Assembly (NCBI RefSeq): GCF_001998865.1
Contig: NZ_CP019607.1
Span: 3,410,001 to 3,474,000, forward strand
Direction: 5' to 3'
Origin: Tessaracoccus flavescens
GTDB lineage: Bacteria > Actinomycetota > Actinomycetes > Propionibacteriales > Propionibacteriaceae
Length of the DNA stretch: 64,000 bases
Positions 16,796 through 26,143 of this stretch are shown piece after piece. The position numbers were made by a program, and so were the translations under genes. The first letter of the stretch is position 1; each line of letters opens with the position of its first letter. The notes beneath the pieces were generated by a model. It was not told the origin of the DNA. It ran no database searches and saw only the letters and a list, made by a program, of their open reading frames with translations.

Positions 16796-18220
16796 ATGGA
16801 CCTGCTGCACTACGCCCCGCCGGCCAACTGGATGAACGACCCCAACGGGCTCGTCTTCCACAACGGGAGATACCACCTGTTCTTCCAGTACAACCCGGAG
16901 GGCGCCGACCACGCGAACATGAGCTGGGGGCACGCCTCCAGCCCCGACCTGGTGCGCTGGGAGGACCATCCCGTCGCCATCGCCTTCGATGCCGACGAGG
17001 ACATCTTCTCCGGCTCCGTCGTCGCAGACGAGGAGGGCACCGCCGGGTTCGGAAAGGGGGCGCTGCTCGCGTTCTACACGTCGCATTCGAAGCGGGCGGC
17101 CCACCAGGCCCAGTCGATCGCGTACAGCGTCGACGACGGCGAGACCTGGGCCAAGTACGAGGGCAACCCGGTGCTCGACCGGGGCAGCTCGGACTTCCGC
17201 GACCCGAAGGTCGTGCGCTACACCGGGCCGGGCGGGCCCTACTGGGTGCTCGTCGCTGTCGAGGCGATCGACCAGCAGGTGCTCTTCTACCGCTCCGACG
17301 ACCTGCTGACGTGGACGTTCCTCTCGGCCTTCGGCCCCGAGGCGGCCGCAGGCGGGATCTGGGAGTGCCCAGACCTGTTCCCGCTGAGGGTGGGCGACGG
17401 CGACGACGTCGCCTGGGTGCTGCTGGTCAGCACCCACCCCGGTGGGCCGGCGGGCGGGTCAGCCACGCAGTACTTCGTCGGTGACTTCGACGGCGTGACG
17501 TTCACCCCGCACGTGCACCGTCCGCCGATCGGCGCCGACGACGAGGGCATGCGCTCGTTGCCGTGGCTCGACCACGGGCACGACTGCTATGCGGGAGTCA
17601 CCTTCTCGGGGCTGGGCATCGACGACCGGATCCTGATCGCCTGGATGAGCAACTGGCTCTACGCAGCGGAGCTTCCGGTCGATCCCGCCGCACCCCAGCG
17701 CGGCGCGATGACCATGGCACGCAGGCTGAGCCTCGTCGACGACGAGGGGACGCTGCGGCTCGTGCAGGTCGGGATCGTGCCGGACGTGGCCGAGACCGCG
17801 ACGATCACGGCGGAGCGGATCGAGGGCCTGGTCGAGCTGCCGTTGACCGTTCCTCCCGTGGCCCGGATCGACCTCCTGGTGGACCTCGGCGGGGCCGACG
17901 GCTTCGCCCTTGCCCTGGGGCGCGACCGGCAGACGTGCGTCGAGCTGCGCTACGAGCGGGCAACGGGCCGCCTGCTCGTCGACCGGAGCCGGGGAGCCGA
18001 GGCGCTGCCCGGGGCCTACTCCACCCAGGCGGAGGTGACCCTCGGCCAGCGCGAGCGCGTCGGCCTGACTATCTGGCTCGACGCGAAGGGCATCGAAGTC
18101 TTCGCAGACGGCGGCCGCTCCGTCATCACCGACCTCACCCCGTCCCCGCCCTTCCCGCACGCCTGGCTCAAGGGCGTCGGCGGCGCGGTGATCGTCGAGA
18201 AGCTCACGGTCAGCGGCTGA
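16796..18220 (+). CDS. GH32 beta-fructosidase / sucrose hydrolase
   Basis: 474 residues. The three GH32 signatures are all present: WMNDPNG (12-18, nucleophile D15), FRDPK (134-138, transition-state D136) and WECPD (189-193, acid/base E190), followed by a C-terminal beta-sandwich (from about 330). There is no signal peptide, so it acts inside the cell on sugar brought in by the preceding transporter, releasing fructose from sucrose or fructo-oligosaccharide. Last gene of the LacI-regulated operon. Whether it prefers sucrose, sucrose phosphate or fructans cannot be told from sequence. Confidence 0.93.
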   Translation: MDLLHYAPPANWMNDPNGLVFHNGRYHLFFQYNPEGADHANMSWGHASSPDLVRWEDHPVAIAFDADEDIFSGSVVADEEGTAGFGKGALLAFYTSHSKRAAHQAQSIAYSVDDGETWAKYEGNPVLDRGSSDFRDPKVVRYTGPGGPYWVLVAVEAIDQQVLFYRSDDLLTWTFLSAFGPEAAAGGIWECPDLFPLRVGDGDDVAWVLLVSTHPGGPAGGSATQYFVGDFDGVTFTPHVHRPPIGADDEGMRSLPWLDHGHDCYAGVTFSGLGIDDRILIAWMSNWLYAAELPVDPAAPQRGAMTMARRLSLVDDEGTLRLVQVGIVPDVAETATITAERIEGLVELPLTVPPVARIDLLVDLGGADGFALALGRDRQTCVELRYERATGRLLVDRSRGAEALPGAYSTQAEVTLGQRERVGLTIWLDAKGIEVFADGGRSVITDLTPSPPFPHAWLKGVGGAVIVEKLTVSG

Positions 18221-18221
18221 G

Positions 18222-18836
18222 TCAGATCAGCCCTGCCTCGCCCGCGACGTGGACGGCCCGTGACCGGCTGTCCACGTCGAGCTTGGTGAAGATGTGGGCG
18301 AGGTGGCTCTTCACCGTCGCCTCGGTCACGTACAGCGTCCGGGCGATCTCCCGGTTCGAGGCGCCTTCAGCCAGGAGCCTCAGCACCTCGAGTTCGCGCC
18401 CGGTCAGCCGCGGCCGGGGATTGCGCATGCCGCGCAGCACCCGCTTCTCGAGCCCCTCGGCCAGATACACACCTCCGGCTGCCGCCCTTGCGATGGCCGC
18501 GCGGATCACCTGTGGATCGGCGTCCTTGAGCAGGTAGCCCGCGGCCCCGGCCTCGATCGCGGCGAGGATCTCGGCGTCACGGTCGAACGTGGTCAGGATC
18601 AGCACGGCAGGGGCGGGGGTGAGGTCGAGCAGACGCCGTGTGGTCTCGATCCCGTCGATCCCCGCGCCGAGCCGCAGGTCGCAGAGCACGACCTCTGGAG
18701 CCAGCTCCGAGGTGAGCAGCAGCGCCTCCTCGCCGGAGGCGGCCTCTCCCACGACCTCGACGCCGTCGGCACCGAGCACCGCCCGCAGCCCGCTGCGCAC
18801 GATGGGATGGTCGTCGACGATGAGCACGCTCGTCAC
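18222..18836 (-). CDS. NarL/LuxR-type response regulator
   Basis: 204 residues. Receiver domain with VDDHP, phospho-acceptor D53 in LCDLRL, T82/T83 and K104 in YLLKDA; C-terminal LuxR helix-turn-helix LTGRELEVLRLLAEGASNRE with VTEATVKSHLAHIF. Start overlaps the stop of the kinase gene by 4 bp, so the pair is coupled. Likely regulates its own operon, including the MMPL exporter gene upstream, but no target is visible. Confidence 0.93.
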   Translation of the reverse strand: MTSVLIVDDHPIVRSGLRAVLGADGVEVVGEAASGEEALLLTSELAPEVVLCDLRLGAGIDGIETTRRLLDLTPAPAVLILTTFDRDAEILAAIEAGAAGYLLKDADPQVIRAAIARAAAGGVYLAEGLEKRVLRGMRNPRPRLTGRELEVLRLLAEGASNREIARTLYVTEATVKSHLAHIFTKLDVDSRSRAVHVAGEAGLI

Positions 18837-20107
18837 CGGCGAGCCCCCGATCCGTCGCGGATGGGCAGGTGGCCGCTTATCGCCGTGCTCTCGCCGGGGA
18901 CCGACTCGATGTCGAGTCCTCCGCCCAGTTCCCGCAGCCGGTCACGCATGTAGCGCAGCCCGAAACCCGAGGGTGAGGCCGTCTTGCGCTGGTCGAGGGT
19001 CGCGGGGTCGAACCCGACGCCGTCGTCCATGACGTCGAGCCGCACGGAGTCGTCCGCGTCGATCAGGCTGACCACGACGCGCCCGGCCCCGGCATGCTGG
19101 CGCACGTTGGCCAGCGCCGACTGCGCGGTGCGCAGCAGCGCCACCTCCGTCTCGGTCGCCAGCTGGGGGAGCGACTCGTCGATCCGGACCTCCGCCTCGA
19201 TCCCGGTCTCCTCGTGCAGCCGAGCCGTCATCCGCTGCAGGGCGCCTGCCAGCGCGCTGTCGTCGAGCTCGGACGGCGCCAGCGCCGCGACGATCCTGCG
19301 CACGTCGGCCAACCCCTCGCCCGACAGGGTCGCGATCTGCCCGAAGGCCCGTGCCGACTCGGTCTCGCCCACCTCCGAACGGGCGTGGGCCAGCAGCCGG
19401 ATCGAGGAAAGCGACTGGGCGACGGTGTCGTGGATGTCGCGGGAGAGCCGGGTCCGCTCCGCGACCGCCCCCGAGCGGCGCTGCGCCGTCGCGAGCTCGT
19501 CCTGCAGATCGGCCATCTCGGCCTGGGCTGCGGTGAGCGAGACGACCAGCCGCTCGCGTTCCTCGGCGTCGCGCAGCAGTTGGAGGTAGCCGCGCGAGAT
19601 GCCGTAGGCGAAGATGCCGCCGATCAGGGGGCCGAACACGACGCCGTAGCTCGGTTCGCCGTGGTGGAGCAGGGGAGCGGCCACCACCACGGCGAACACC
19701 AGCGCAGACAGCGCCACACCCCACACCACCGGAAGCAGGTGACCCGCGAGCAGCCACAACAGGAAAGCGAGCCAGACGAACTCCGCGGACACGACGGTTG
19801 CGGCGATCCACACGACCACGAGACCGAGCAGCCACACGACGGCGACCCGGGTCGAGTTCGAGCGGGCCGACCACAGCGCCCCGACCAGATGCCAGGCGAG
19901 GAAGGCCCCACCGGCGGCAACGGCCGCCGCGACCGGTGCATCGGCGAGCACCGCGCGCACCACTCCGATCACCGTGAGCATCACGGCCATGACGTGCTGG
20001 CCGACCCCCATCGCCCGGACGTAACCGGCCAGCGTGGTCGCTGCCGGGTCAGGACCCGACAGGGGCACTGTCACGAGGCTCATGTAGCCATTGTCCGTCA
20101 GAGCCAC
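18833..20107 (-). CDS. Membrane histidine kinase (HisKA_3 / NarX-type)
   Basis: Up to 424 residues. Residues about 35-175 carry five or six membrane helices with very short loops, then a coiled coil (180-215), the HisKA_3 box SRDIHDTVAQSLS with H226, and an HATPase domain (DDGVGFDP; SGFGLRYMRDR). The start is uncertain: ATG 20107 or 20083 would overlap the MMPL gene by 35-59 bp, ATG 20011 would not. Partner of the response regulator that follows. With so little extracytoplasmic sequence it probably senses the membrane itself. Confidence 0.9.
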   Translation of the reverse strand: MALTDNGYMSLVTVPLSGPDPAATTLAGYVRAMGVGQHVMAVMLTVIGVVRAVLADAPVAAAVAAGGAFLAWHLVGALWSARSNSTRVAVVWLLGLVVVWIAATVVSAEFVWLAFLLWLLAGHLLPVVWGVALSALVFAVVVAAPLLHHGEPSYGVVFGPLIGGIFAYGISRGYLQLLRDAEERERLVVSLTAAQAEMADLQDELATAQRRSGAVAERTRLSRDIHDTVAQSLSSIRLLAHARSEVGETESARAFGQIATLSGEGLADVRRIVAALAPSELDDSALAGALQRMTARLHEETGIEAEVRIDESLPQLATETEVALLRTAQSALANVRQHAGAGRVVVSLIDADDSVRLDVMDDGVGFDPATLDQRKTASPSGFGLRYMRDRLRELGGGLDIESVPGESTAISGHLPIRDGSGARR

Positions 20108-22148
20108 GCGAAGGCCTACCCGGCCACCAGATCCGGTCGCCGACCAGGGTGAAGATCGCAGGCACGATCACCGTCCGCACGACGAGCGTGTCGACGAGCA
20201 CCCCGACGCCGACGATCAGGCCCAACTGGCCAAGCGTGACGAGCGGAAGCACCCCGAGGGCGGCGAAGACGGCTGCGAGGACGAGGCCGGCGCTGGTGAT
20301 CACGCTGCCGGTGTGCGCGACCGCCTCCACCATCGCCTCCCGCGTGCCGAGGGCCCCGGCCTCGCTGCGGGCCCGGTGCACGAGGAAGATCGTGTAGTCG
20401 ATGCCGAGCGCTACGAGGAACAGGAACGCGAGCAGAGGCACCTGGAGGTCGAGCGCTGGCTGGTCTAGCAGCACCCGGCTCAGCCACGACCCTGCGCCGA
20501 TGGCCGCGACGGCGCTGCCCAGGTTCACCAGGAGCAGCAGGGTCGGCGCGACGAGCGAGCGCAGCAGCACGACGAGCACGACGAAGCACACGGCCAGCAC
20601 CAGCGGCGCGATCAGCCACAGATCGGCCGCGTTGCCTGCACGGGCATCGACATCGGTGGCGACGGCCCCTCCGACCAGCGCGTCCGCACCCTCGACCGCG
20701 TGTGCGGCAGCGCGCAGCTCGCCGATCTGGTCGAGGCTCTCCGTGGTGCTCGGCGAGTACTGGCTGACCACCATCACCTTCGTCAGTTCGCCGTCCGCGG
20801 TCGTCCCGACGGGATGGGCCCTGACCACGCCCTCCAGCCCCGCGACCGCGTCGACCACGTCCTGGGCCCCCTCCGTCTTCGCGACGATGAACGTCGGCTG
20901 GGCCCTCCCCGCGGGGAAGTGTTCGGCCAGGACGCTCAGCCCCGTCGCCGACTCCGACTGGACCCGGAACTTCCCGAGCTGGTCGAGCCCGACCGAGGTG
21001 CCGAGCAGGCCGAGGGCCATCACGCCGAGCAGCGTGAGTCCGGCGGCAAGAGAGACGCCTGGGCGGCGGGTCACGCCCTCCGCGATCCTGCGCCAGCCAC
21101 CGCCGAGCCGCCGATCGGATCCGGGGCGCGGGACAAAGGGCCAGAACAGCCTGCGGCCGAAGACCGCGAGCACCGGGGGCAGCGCGAGCGCGACGGCGGC
21201 GAGCGCGATGACCAGCCCGATCGCCGTGGTCACGCCGAGCCCGTGGGTGCCAGGGATGACGGCCAGCGTCAGGGTCGCCAAGGCTAGGACCACCGTCACG
21301 TTCGAGGCGAGGATGGCAGGCATCGTGTGTTGCCAGGCACTGCTCAGAGCCGCCCGGTCATCGTCGGTGGTCAGCAGTTCCTCGCGGTAGCGCGAGATCA
21401 GCAACAGGGCGTAGTTGGTACCCGCCCCGAAGACGAGGACGCTGATGATGCCCGCGTCGAACTGCAGGTCCCAGGCGGAACCGGCGGCCGCGGTGACGCG
21501 CCCGGCGAGGCCGTCGGCCAACGCGATCACGATCAGGGGCACGAGCCACAGCACGGGGGAGCGGTAGGTGACGATCAGCAGGACCGCGACGATGACGATC
21601 GTCACGAGGAGCAGGGTGAAGTCCGCGCCGTCGAAGGAGGAGGTGACGTCGGCTCCGAACGCGGGGCCGCCGGTGACCAGCATCGACAGGCCGTCGGGTC
21701 GCTCCCGCTCGATCTCGGAACGCAGCGACCCGATGACATCCGCCGTCTCGCTGTTGTCGGCGCCCACCGTGATCGGGACCATCAGGACCGCTGCCTTGTC
21801 GTCCTCACTGACCAGTGGGCCGGAGGCTGGGTCCGCACCGTCACCGAGGCGGGGAAGCAGACCCTCAAGCGCGGCGAGGTCGTCGGCGTCGAGCGCGTTC
21901 CCGTCGTCGCGCGTGACGACGATCTGCACCGACTGGCGCTCCGCACCCGGGAAGGTGGCGAGGAGCTCCGAGACCCGTGAGGACTCCGAGCCGTCGGGCG
22001 CCTGCGCGTTGCGTGACGGGGCCTCGGCCCCGGCGAAGAGTCCGAAGAGGGCGACGAACGCGGCGAGGACGAGGCCGAGCGCGATCCACGCTCCGCGCCG
22101 TGAGGTGAGGCGGTCGGCGAAGGACCGTCCGGCTGGGTTTTCTGGCAT
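20049..22148 (-). CDS. MMPL/RND-family membrane exporter
   Basis: 699 residues with about 12 membrane helices in two repeats, each starting with one helix and a large outer loop, the MMPL plan. Conserved stretches include the FGAGTNYALLLISRYREEL segment in the first half and FLVALGIDYTIFLVHRARSE in the second, where the buried acidic residues carry protons. Such proteins export lipids or drugs. It is the first gene of a block with the kinase and regulator, which suggests that the two-component system answers to envelope stress or to the exported compound. Confidence 0.92.
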   Translation of the reverse strand: MPENPAGRSFADRLTSRRGAWIALGLVLAAFVALFGLFAGAEAPSRNAQAPDGSESSRVSELLATFPGAERQSVQIVVTRDDGNALDADDLAALEGLLPRLGDGADPASGPLVSEDDKAAVLMVPITVGADNSETADVIGSLRSEIERERPDGLSMLVTGGPAFGADVTSSFDGADFTLLLVTIVIVAVLLIVTYRSPVLWLVPLIVIALADGLAGRVTAAAGSAWDLQFDAGIISVLVFGAGTNYALLLISRYREELLTTDDDRAALSSAWQHTMPAILASNVTVVLALATLTLAVIPGTHGLGVTTAIGLVIALAAVALALPPVLAVFGRRLFWPFVPRPGSDRRLGGGWRRIAEGVTRRPGVSLAAGLTLLGVMALGLLGTSVGLDQLGKFRVQSESATGLSVLAEHFPAGRAQPTFIVAKTEGAQDVVDAVAGLEGVVRAHPVGTTADGELTKVMVVSQYSPSTTESLDQIGELRAAAHAVEGADALVGGAVATDVDARAGNAADLWLIAPLVLAVCFVVLVVLLRSLVAPTLLLLVNLGSAVAAIGAGSWLSRVLLDQPALDLQVPLLAFLFLVALGIDYTIFLVHRARSEAGALGTREAMVEAVAHTGSVITSAGLVLAAVFAALGVLPLVTLGQLGLIVGVGVLVDTLVVRTVIVPAIFTLVGDRIWWPGRPSRGSDGQWLHEPRDSAPVGS

Positions 22149-22214
22149 GGTCCCAAGCCCACCAGCGCAGCCCCCTCCCGGGCATCGTGCATCGGGTCGA
22201 CGCGGACATCAGCC

Positions 22215-22437
22215 TTTTGGCCGATGCGCCGAATCGTTCTCAAGGGGCAGGGAGGAACCGCCGTGCTCAGGGGCTTGTGCCCCGGCGAGACCCCCGCGGC
22301 GAGCAGGCCGATCAGGATGCCGAGGACGGCGCCGACCGGCAGGGCGAGGGCCAGGTTGTCGAGCAGGAGGCCAAGCAGCAGCCCCAACGACAGGCCGATG
22401 GTGAAGTACGCGGCGAACGCCGATCCTTCCCATGGTC
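22215..22437 (-). pseudogene. Small glycine-rich membrane protein, start region out of frame
   Basis: A frame on this strand reads AFAAYFTIGLSLGLLLGLLL and then LPVGAVLGILIGLLAAGV, two glycine-zipper-like hydrophobic helices. A good ribosome site (GAGGAGGTGACC) and ATG lie just upstream but in another frame, so one indel near 22430 separates start and body. The natural end is unclear because the frame runs on into the MMPL gene. It may be a small transmembrane protein recently inactivated. On the opposite strand 22500-22594 a hydrophobic reading (TLVVAALLLGLLQIWFTV) is also possible; neither is secure. Confidence 0.35.
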
Positions 22438-22741
22438 ACCTCCTCGAGAAGCCCGGCCGCACGCCGGTCGGCTGGGCAGTGCCGCGGAACCGGCCCGACT
22501 CGTCGATGCCCGCTTCGTAGTAACCCTCGTGGTGGCGGCGCTGCTGCTCGGCCTGCTGCAGATCTGGTTCACCGTCGACGCGCTCGCCGGTTGATGGGAA
22601 GCCGAGCGGTGCAAGGGGGTGGCTGAGCCGCGCACAGCTTCGACACAGACTCGCCCGTTAGGCTGGACGACGGCGCCCCGCCTGGCGGGCCGCGCCTCTC
22701 TGACCCCGACGCGGCCACGACCGGCCGCAGGAGCCGTTCTC

Positions 22742-23695
22742 GTGAAACTCAAGCCCCTGGCCATCGCGGCCATCGCCCTCCTCCTTCCCCTGTCGGCCTG
22801 CGGCACAGGCGGCGACACCGAACCTGCGGAGTCGAGCGTCTCCAGCCCGGCCGCGCCTGCCGATGATCAGCCGACGGGCGTGCCCCAGGTCGACCGGGAC
22901 CCGCAGGGCGACCTGCCCACCATCGCCTTTGACGACAAGTCGATCCCCACCATGGAGCCGATCGACGGGGAGGCGCCCACCCAGATCACCGTCAAGACCT
23001 TGAAGCAGGGCGACGGCGAGACCGTCGGGGAGGGCGCGTTCGTCACCGTCAACTACGCAGGTTTCCTCTGGAGCGACGGCACCCAGTTCGATTCCTCCTA
23101 CGAGCGTGGAACCCCGTCGAGCTTCTCGCTCGACCAGGTGGTCGACGGCTGGAAGTACGGCCTCGCGGGCACCAAGGTCGGCGACCAGGTCCAGATCGTG
23201 GTGCCGCCGGCGTTCGGTTACGGCGACCAGGAGAGCGAGACGATCCCCGCGAACTCGACCCTCGTCTTCGTGGTCGATGTACTCGACGCCACCACGGTCG
23301 ATGCGGAACTGCTCACGCAGGCGACCCCGACCGATGAGAAGCTGCCCGCGGGCCTCACCATCACCGGTGACCTGGGCGCGCAGCCCGGCATCGAGTTCGC
23401 GGCAGACGCCGAGGCGCCGGCCGAGCCCCAGATCATCGTCCTCGCCGAGGGGACCGGCGAGCCGATCACGGAGACCGACACCGTCGCCTACCACGTCACT
23501 GGCGGTGAGTGGGGCGGCGAGACCATGACCACCTGGACCGACACCTTCCAGCAGGTGCCCAACGGTGGCGGGACCGAGCTCATCGGCAAGAAGGCCGGCT
23601 CCCGCGTCCTGCTCACCTACCCGGCCGACACCGAGGCGGGCACCAACGCCCAGGTCCTCGTGATCGACGTCATGGCGGCCATCCCGGCCGGCTGA
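22742..23695 (+). CDS. FKBP-type peptidyl-prolyl isomerase lipoprotein
   Basis: 317 residues from GTG 22742, chosen because a lipoprotein signal begins there (KLKPLAIAAIALLLPLSAC, lipobox LSAC). Residues about 75-165 are an FKBP domain: FVTVNYAGFLW, GTQFDSSYERG, FSLDQVVDGWKYGL and VPPAFGYGDQ. The last 120 residues look like a second, degenerate FKBP-like domain lacking the active-site aromatic set. It would assist folding of proteins outside the membrane. A strong hairpin follows the stop. Monocistronic. Confidence 0.92.
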   Translation: MKLKPLAIAAIALLLPLSACGTGGDTEPAESSVSSPAAPADDQPTGVPQVDRDPQGDLPTIAFDDKSIPTMEPIDGEAPTQITVKTLKQGDGETVGEGAFVTVNYAGFLWSDGTQFDSSYERGTPSSFSLDQVVDGWKYGLAGTKVGDQVQIVVPPAFGYGDQESETIPANSTLVFVVDVLDATTVDAELLTQATPTDEKLPAGLTITGDLGAQPGIEFAADAEAPAEPQIIVLAEGTGEPITETDTVAYHVTGGEWGGETMTTWTDTFQQVPNGGGTELIGKKAGSRVLLTYPADTEAGTNAQVLVIDVMAAIPAG

Positions 23696-23712
23696 TCCCT
23701 CCGGACATCGAA

Positions 23713-23747
23713 GACGGCGGCGGCACCCTTGAGGTGCCGCCGCCGTC
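23713..23747 (+). terminator. Strong hairpin after the FKBP gene
   Basis: A perfect 15-bp stem (GACGGCGGCGGCACC with its complement) closes on a 5-base loop. No T-tract follows, as is usual in high-GC actinobacteria. It can act in both directions, between this gene and the remnant on the other strand. Confidence 0.75.
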
Positions 23748-23756
23748 GTGTCGTCG

Positions 23757-23960
23757 TCAGGCCAGCGTGAAGCGCAAACCGGCCACCGCAGGCGTGATCC
23801 GGTGCTCGAGGAGATGTCCTCTGGGCGCACGACGTAGACCTCGCCCCCGGTGTCGAGCAGGCGGCCCCACAGAGACGAGTCGTCGTAGGCGGCCCAACGC
23901 CGCCGGAGTTCCTGCTCTGGGGGACCTTCCGTTGACGGCCCTCCACGCCAGGTCCCCGCC
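23757..23960 (-). pseudogene. Unrecognised gene remnant, frameshifted
   Basis: One frame reads EQELRRRWAAYDDSSLWGRL and GGEVYVVRPEDIS; after a one-base shift near 23815 it continues EHRITPAVAGLRFTLA and stops at 23757. The joined text has a natural look with a clean end directly behind the shared hairpin. I cannot name the family. The 5' part is missing or unrecognisable upstream of about 23960. Confidence 0.4.
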
Positions 23961-23990
23961 TGCTTTGGGAAAGCGCCCATGGTGGCTGGC

Positions 23991-24467
23991 TCAGGCCCGC
24001 TCGAGGAGGCCCTCCCACACCGCCTCGCCGTCCTCGAAGGCGCCCGTCGGACGCAGCCCGAGACCGGTCGCGATCCGGTTGGAGGCGTGATGGTCCGGAT
24101 GGATGTGGGCCCGCAACAGCCTGACCCTCCCGACGAACTCATGCAGCATCAGCCGAGCGGCGCGTGTGGCGAGGCCGCGACCCTGCCATGGTGCTCCGAT
24201 CACCCATGCGAGCTCCGCCACCTCGTCCTCGACAGTGGCCTGGACGTAGCCGACGGCCTCACCATCGACCCGGACGATCCAGTTGAACCAGCGCTGGCTT
24301 CCGTCGGGCGAGGCACCCGTGACCTGATGCGCGTAGAGCCTTCGAAGCGATGCCAGGTCGGGAGGTTCTCCTCCGGTGAACGCGTACAGCGCGGGATCGG
24401 CGAGCACCGACACCATGGCCTCCGCGTCGTCGACGCGCAACAAGGTGAGCGTGAGCTGGTCCTGCAT
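23991..24467 (-). CDS. GNAT-family N-acetyltransferase
   Basis: 158 residues from ATG 24467; an upstream ATG (24509) would add 14 residues with no family resemblance. Acetyl-CoA binding motif A reads AELAWVIGAPWQGRGLATRA (R/Q-x-x-G-x-G/A), and ASNRIATGLGLRPTGAFEDG is the closing motif. Substrate unknown; its relatives acetylate small molecules, ribosomal proteins or antibiotics. It stands alone between two broken genes. Confidence 0.85.
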   Translation of the reverse strand: MQDQLTLTLLRVDDAEAMVSVLADPALYAFTGGEPPDLASLRRLYAHQVTGASPDGSQRWFNWIVRVDGEAVGYVQATVEDEVAELAWVIGAPWQGRGLATRAARLMLHEFVGRVRLLRAHIHPDHHASNRIATGLGLRPTGAFEDGEAVWEGLLERA

Positions 24468-24534
24468 GGGGCAAGTGAACCCGATAGGCGTGCGGCGTGG
24501 CAAGGGCATTCACGTCTGGTCGGCGACGTCGAGG

Positions 24535-24810
24535 TCGCGCATCCTGCGCACAGGTGAGGCGATCGGCTTCTGGCGTGAGGCGCTCCGACCGGACGCCGCC
24601 TGGCGCCCACCCGTGCCCATCCTCGCGGTGCTCGGCGCCGAAGACGGCACGGGCAACATCGCGCCCGCCGCGCGGGCTCTTGCCGACCGGGATCCGGCCG
24701 TCAGGCTCGAGGCGCTCGCAGACGCCTGACACAACGCGAACATGGACCGACCCGACGCCTTCAACGCCCTCGTCCGTGAGTTCCTTGCCGGGCTCGCCAC
24801 GGGTGGTTGA
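24535..24810 (+). pseudogene. C-terminal remnant of an alpha/beta-hydrolase with nonsense codon
   Basis: The frame reads FWREALRPDAAWRPPVPILA, VLGAEDGTGNIAPAARAL and RLEALADA, then TGA (24727-24729), then in the same frame HNANMDRPDAFNALVREFLA. The VPILAVLGAED strand with its acidic residue and the ADA*HN catalytic histidine region are the end of a hydrolase fold. A GGA-to-TGA change right before the active-site histidine explains the stop. The N-terminal two thirds, including the nucleophile, are absent. Confidence 0.7.
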
Positions 24811-24888
24811 CCCCGGGTCGCGCAGATTTGCCGCGGCAGCCTCGACGCGTAACTAGGCTGACTCCCACCCGGTCGGAAGGCGGCGGAG

Positions 24889-25476
24889 ATGGGACTTGTC
24901 ACCTGCGATGTCACGGTGTCGGTTGACGGCTTCGTCGCCGGACCGGATCAGACCCTGGAACAGCCGCTCGCACGCGGGGGAGAGACGCTGCACCGGTGGC
25001 AGTTCGAACAGTCGGACGTCAATGCCTCCGAACTGGCGGGCATCCTCGATGCGGGCGCCTACATCATGGGGCGCAACATGTTCGGCCCCGTGCGGGGCGG
25101 CTGGCCCGAGGACCGGCGCGGCTGGTGGGGGCCGAATCCCCCCTACCATGCTCCCGTGTTCGTCCTCACGCATCACGCGCGTGGCCCCGTGGAGATGGAC
25201 GGCGGCACCACGTTCAGCTTTATCGAGGCGGGCATCGGGGAGGCTCTGGCACGAGCGAGGTCAGCGGCCGGGGCGCGCAACGTCGCCGTCGCAGGCGGCG
25301 CCTCGACCATCAACCAGTACCTGGCCGCAGGGTTGATCGATGAGCTGCGGCTCCACATCGCCCCGGTCCTGCTCGGATCGGGCGAACGGCTCTTCGGCGA
25401 CGTGGAGCCGCCGCTGTGGCTGATGCCGATCGCGGCGCGCGCCACGGACTCGTCACACACGTTACCTACCGGCTAG
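24889..25476 (+). CDS. DHFR-like / RibD C-terminal domain reductase with frameshifted tail
   Basis: 195 residues. VTCDVTVSVDGFVAG opens the fold, YIMGRNMFGPV and NVAVAGGASTINQYL are the NADPH-binding motifs, and IDELRLHIAPVLLGSGERLF is the usual late segment. The expected final strand (VTHVTYRLGR) is present only in the next frame, at 25450-25520, so one base has been lost near 25450 and the last six or so residues are wrong. The enzyme could be partly functional. Substrate unknown. Confidence 0.8.
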   Translation: MGLVTCDVTVSVDGFVAGPDQTLEQPLARGGETLHRWQFEQSDVNASELAGILDAGAYIMGRNMFGPVRGGWPEDRRGWWGPNPPYHAPVFVLTHHARGPVEMDGGTTFSFIEAGIGEALARARSAAGARNVAVAGGASTINQYLAAGLIDELRLHIAPVLLGSGERLFGDVEPPLWLMPIAARATDSSHTLPTG

Positions 25477-25551
25477 GCAGGCAGCCCGCCGCCGACCCCC
25501 GCCTCTCCGAGGTCGCCTGAGAATCGATGCGGCCGCATCACTGGAGCCTGG

Positions 25552-25983
25552 CTACGCGGTCGCGACGGCGGCCTCCGCGGGGGCATCTTCAGCCGACGCC
25601 AACGCGTCCCGGAAGAAGTTCATGGCGTGGCTGCGCACCACCGCGGCCGCCAGCTCGGGGTCGCGATCCCTGAGGGCCTCGAGGATCTGCCTGTGCTCGC
25701 TGCGCACGGAGATGCTGGCGTCGCGCCAGTCCTCGAGCTGGTCATACGCCTCGATCATCTGCTGCTCGACCGCGCTGCGCAGCCCCCCGCTGAGATCCTG
25801 GATGATCGCATTGCCAGAAGCGGTCGCGATCAGCGCGTGGAAACGTGCGTCCAGCGCGTTGAACTCGCGCACGTGGATGCCGGGGTCGTCCATCCGGGTC
25901 AGGATCGAGGCCAACTCCTCGAGGTGTTTATCCGACCTGGTCTCGGCCGCCCTGCGGGCCGACCACATCTCGACGGCGACCAC
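25552..25983 (-). pseudogene. GntR-family regulator, C-terminal FCD domain piece
   Basis: About 143 residues of an FCD ligand-binding domain: EMWSARRAAETRSDKHLEEL, FNALDARFHALIATASGNAI, and SEHRQILEALRDRDPELAAA with the HAMNFF histidine. The metal-binding D and H residues (D and H in ALDARFHALI, H in RSEHRQI) are kept. The open frame runs upstream to 26097, but those residues resemble nothing and there is no winged helix. Matching N-terminal and middle pieces of a GntR gene lie at 31601-31786 and 29608-29706 on the same strand. Confidence 0.75.
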
Positions 25984-26143
25984 CCACACTGCAGACCCTC
26001 CTACACCGTCACCCTTGACCGCGACTTGGTCGATGCTGCTCCGACAATGCTCGTGCTGCTGAGCCGGATGGGCTGAGCCCCCCGCCCCTGCTATCAACGC
26101 GGCATGAGGGTGCTTCCTGCGACGCGGTAACCCCGCGAGCCGG

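Noticed and set aside
22639..22664. Sigma-70 type promoter before the FKBP gene (TTCGAC and TAGGCT)
   Set aside because: The spacer is only 14 bases, too short for a confident call.
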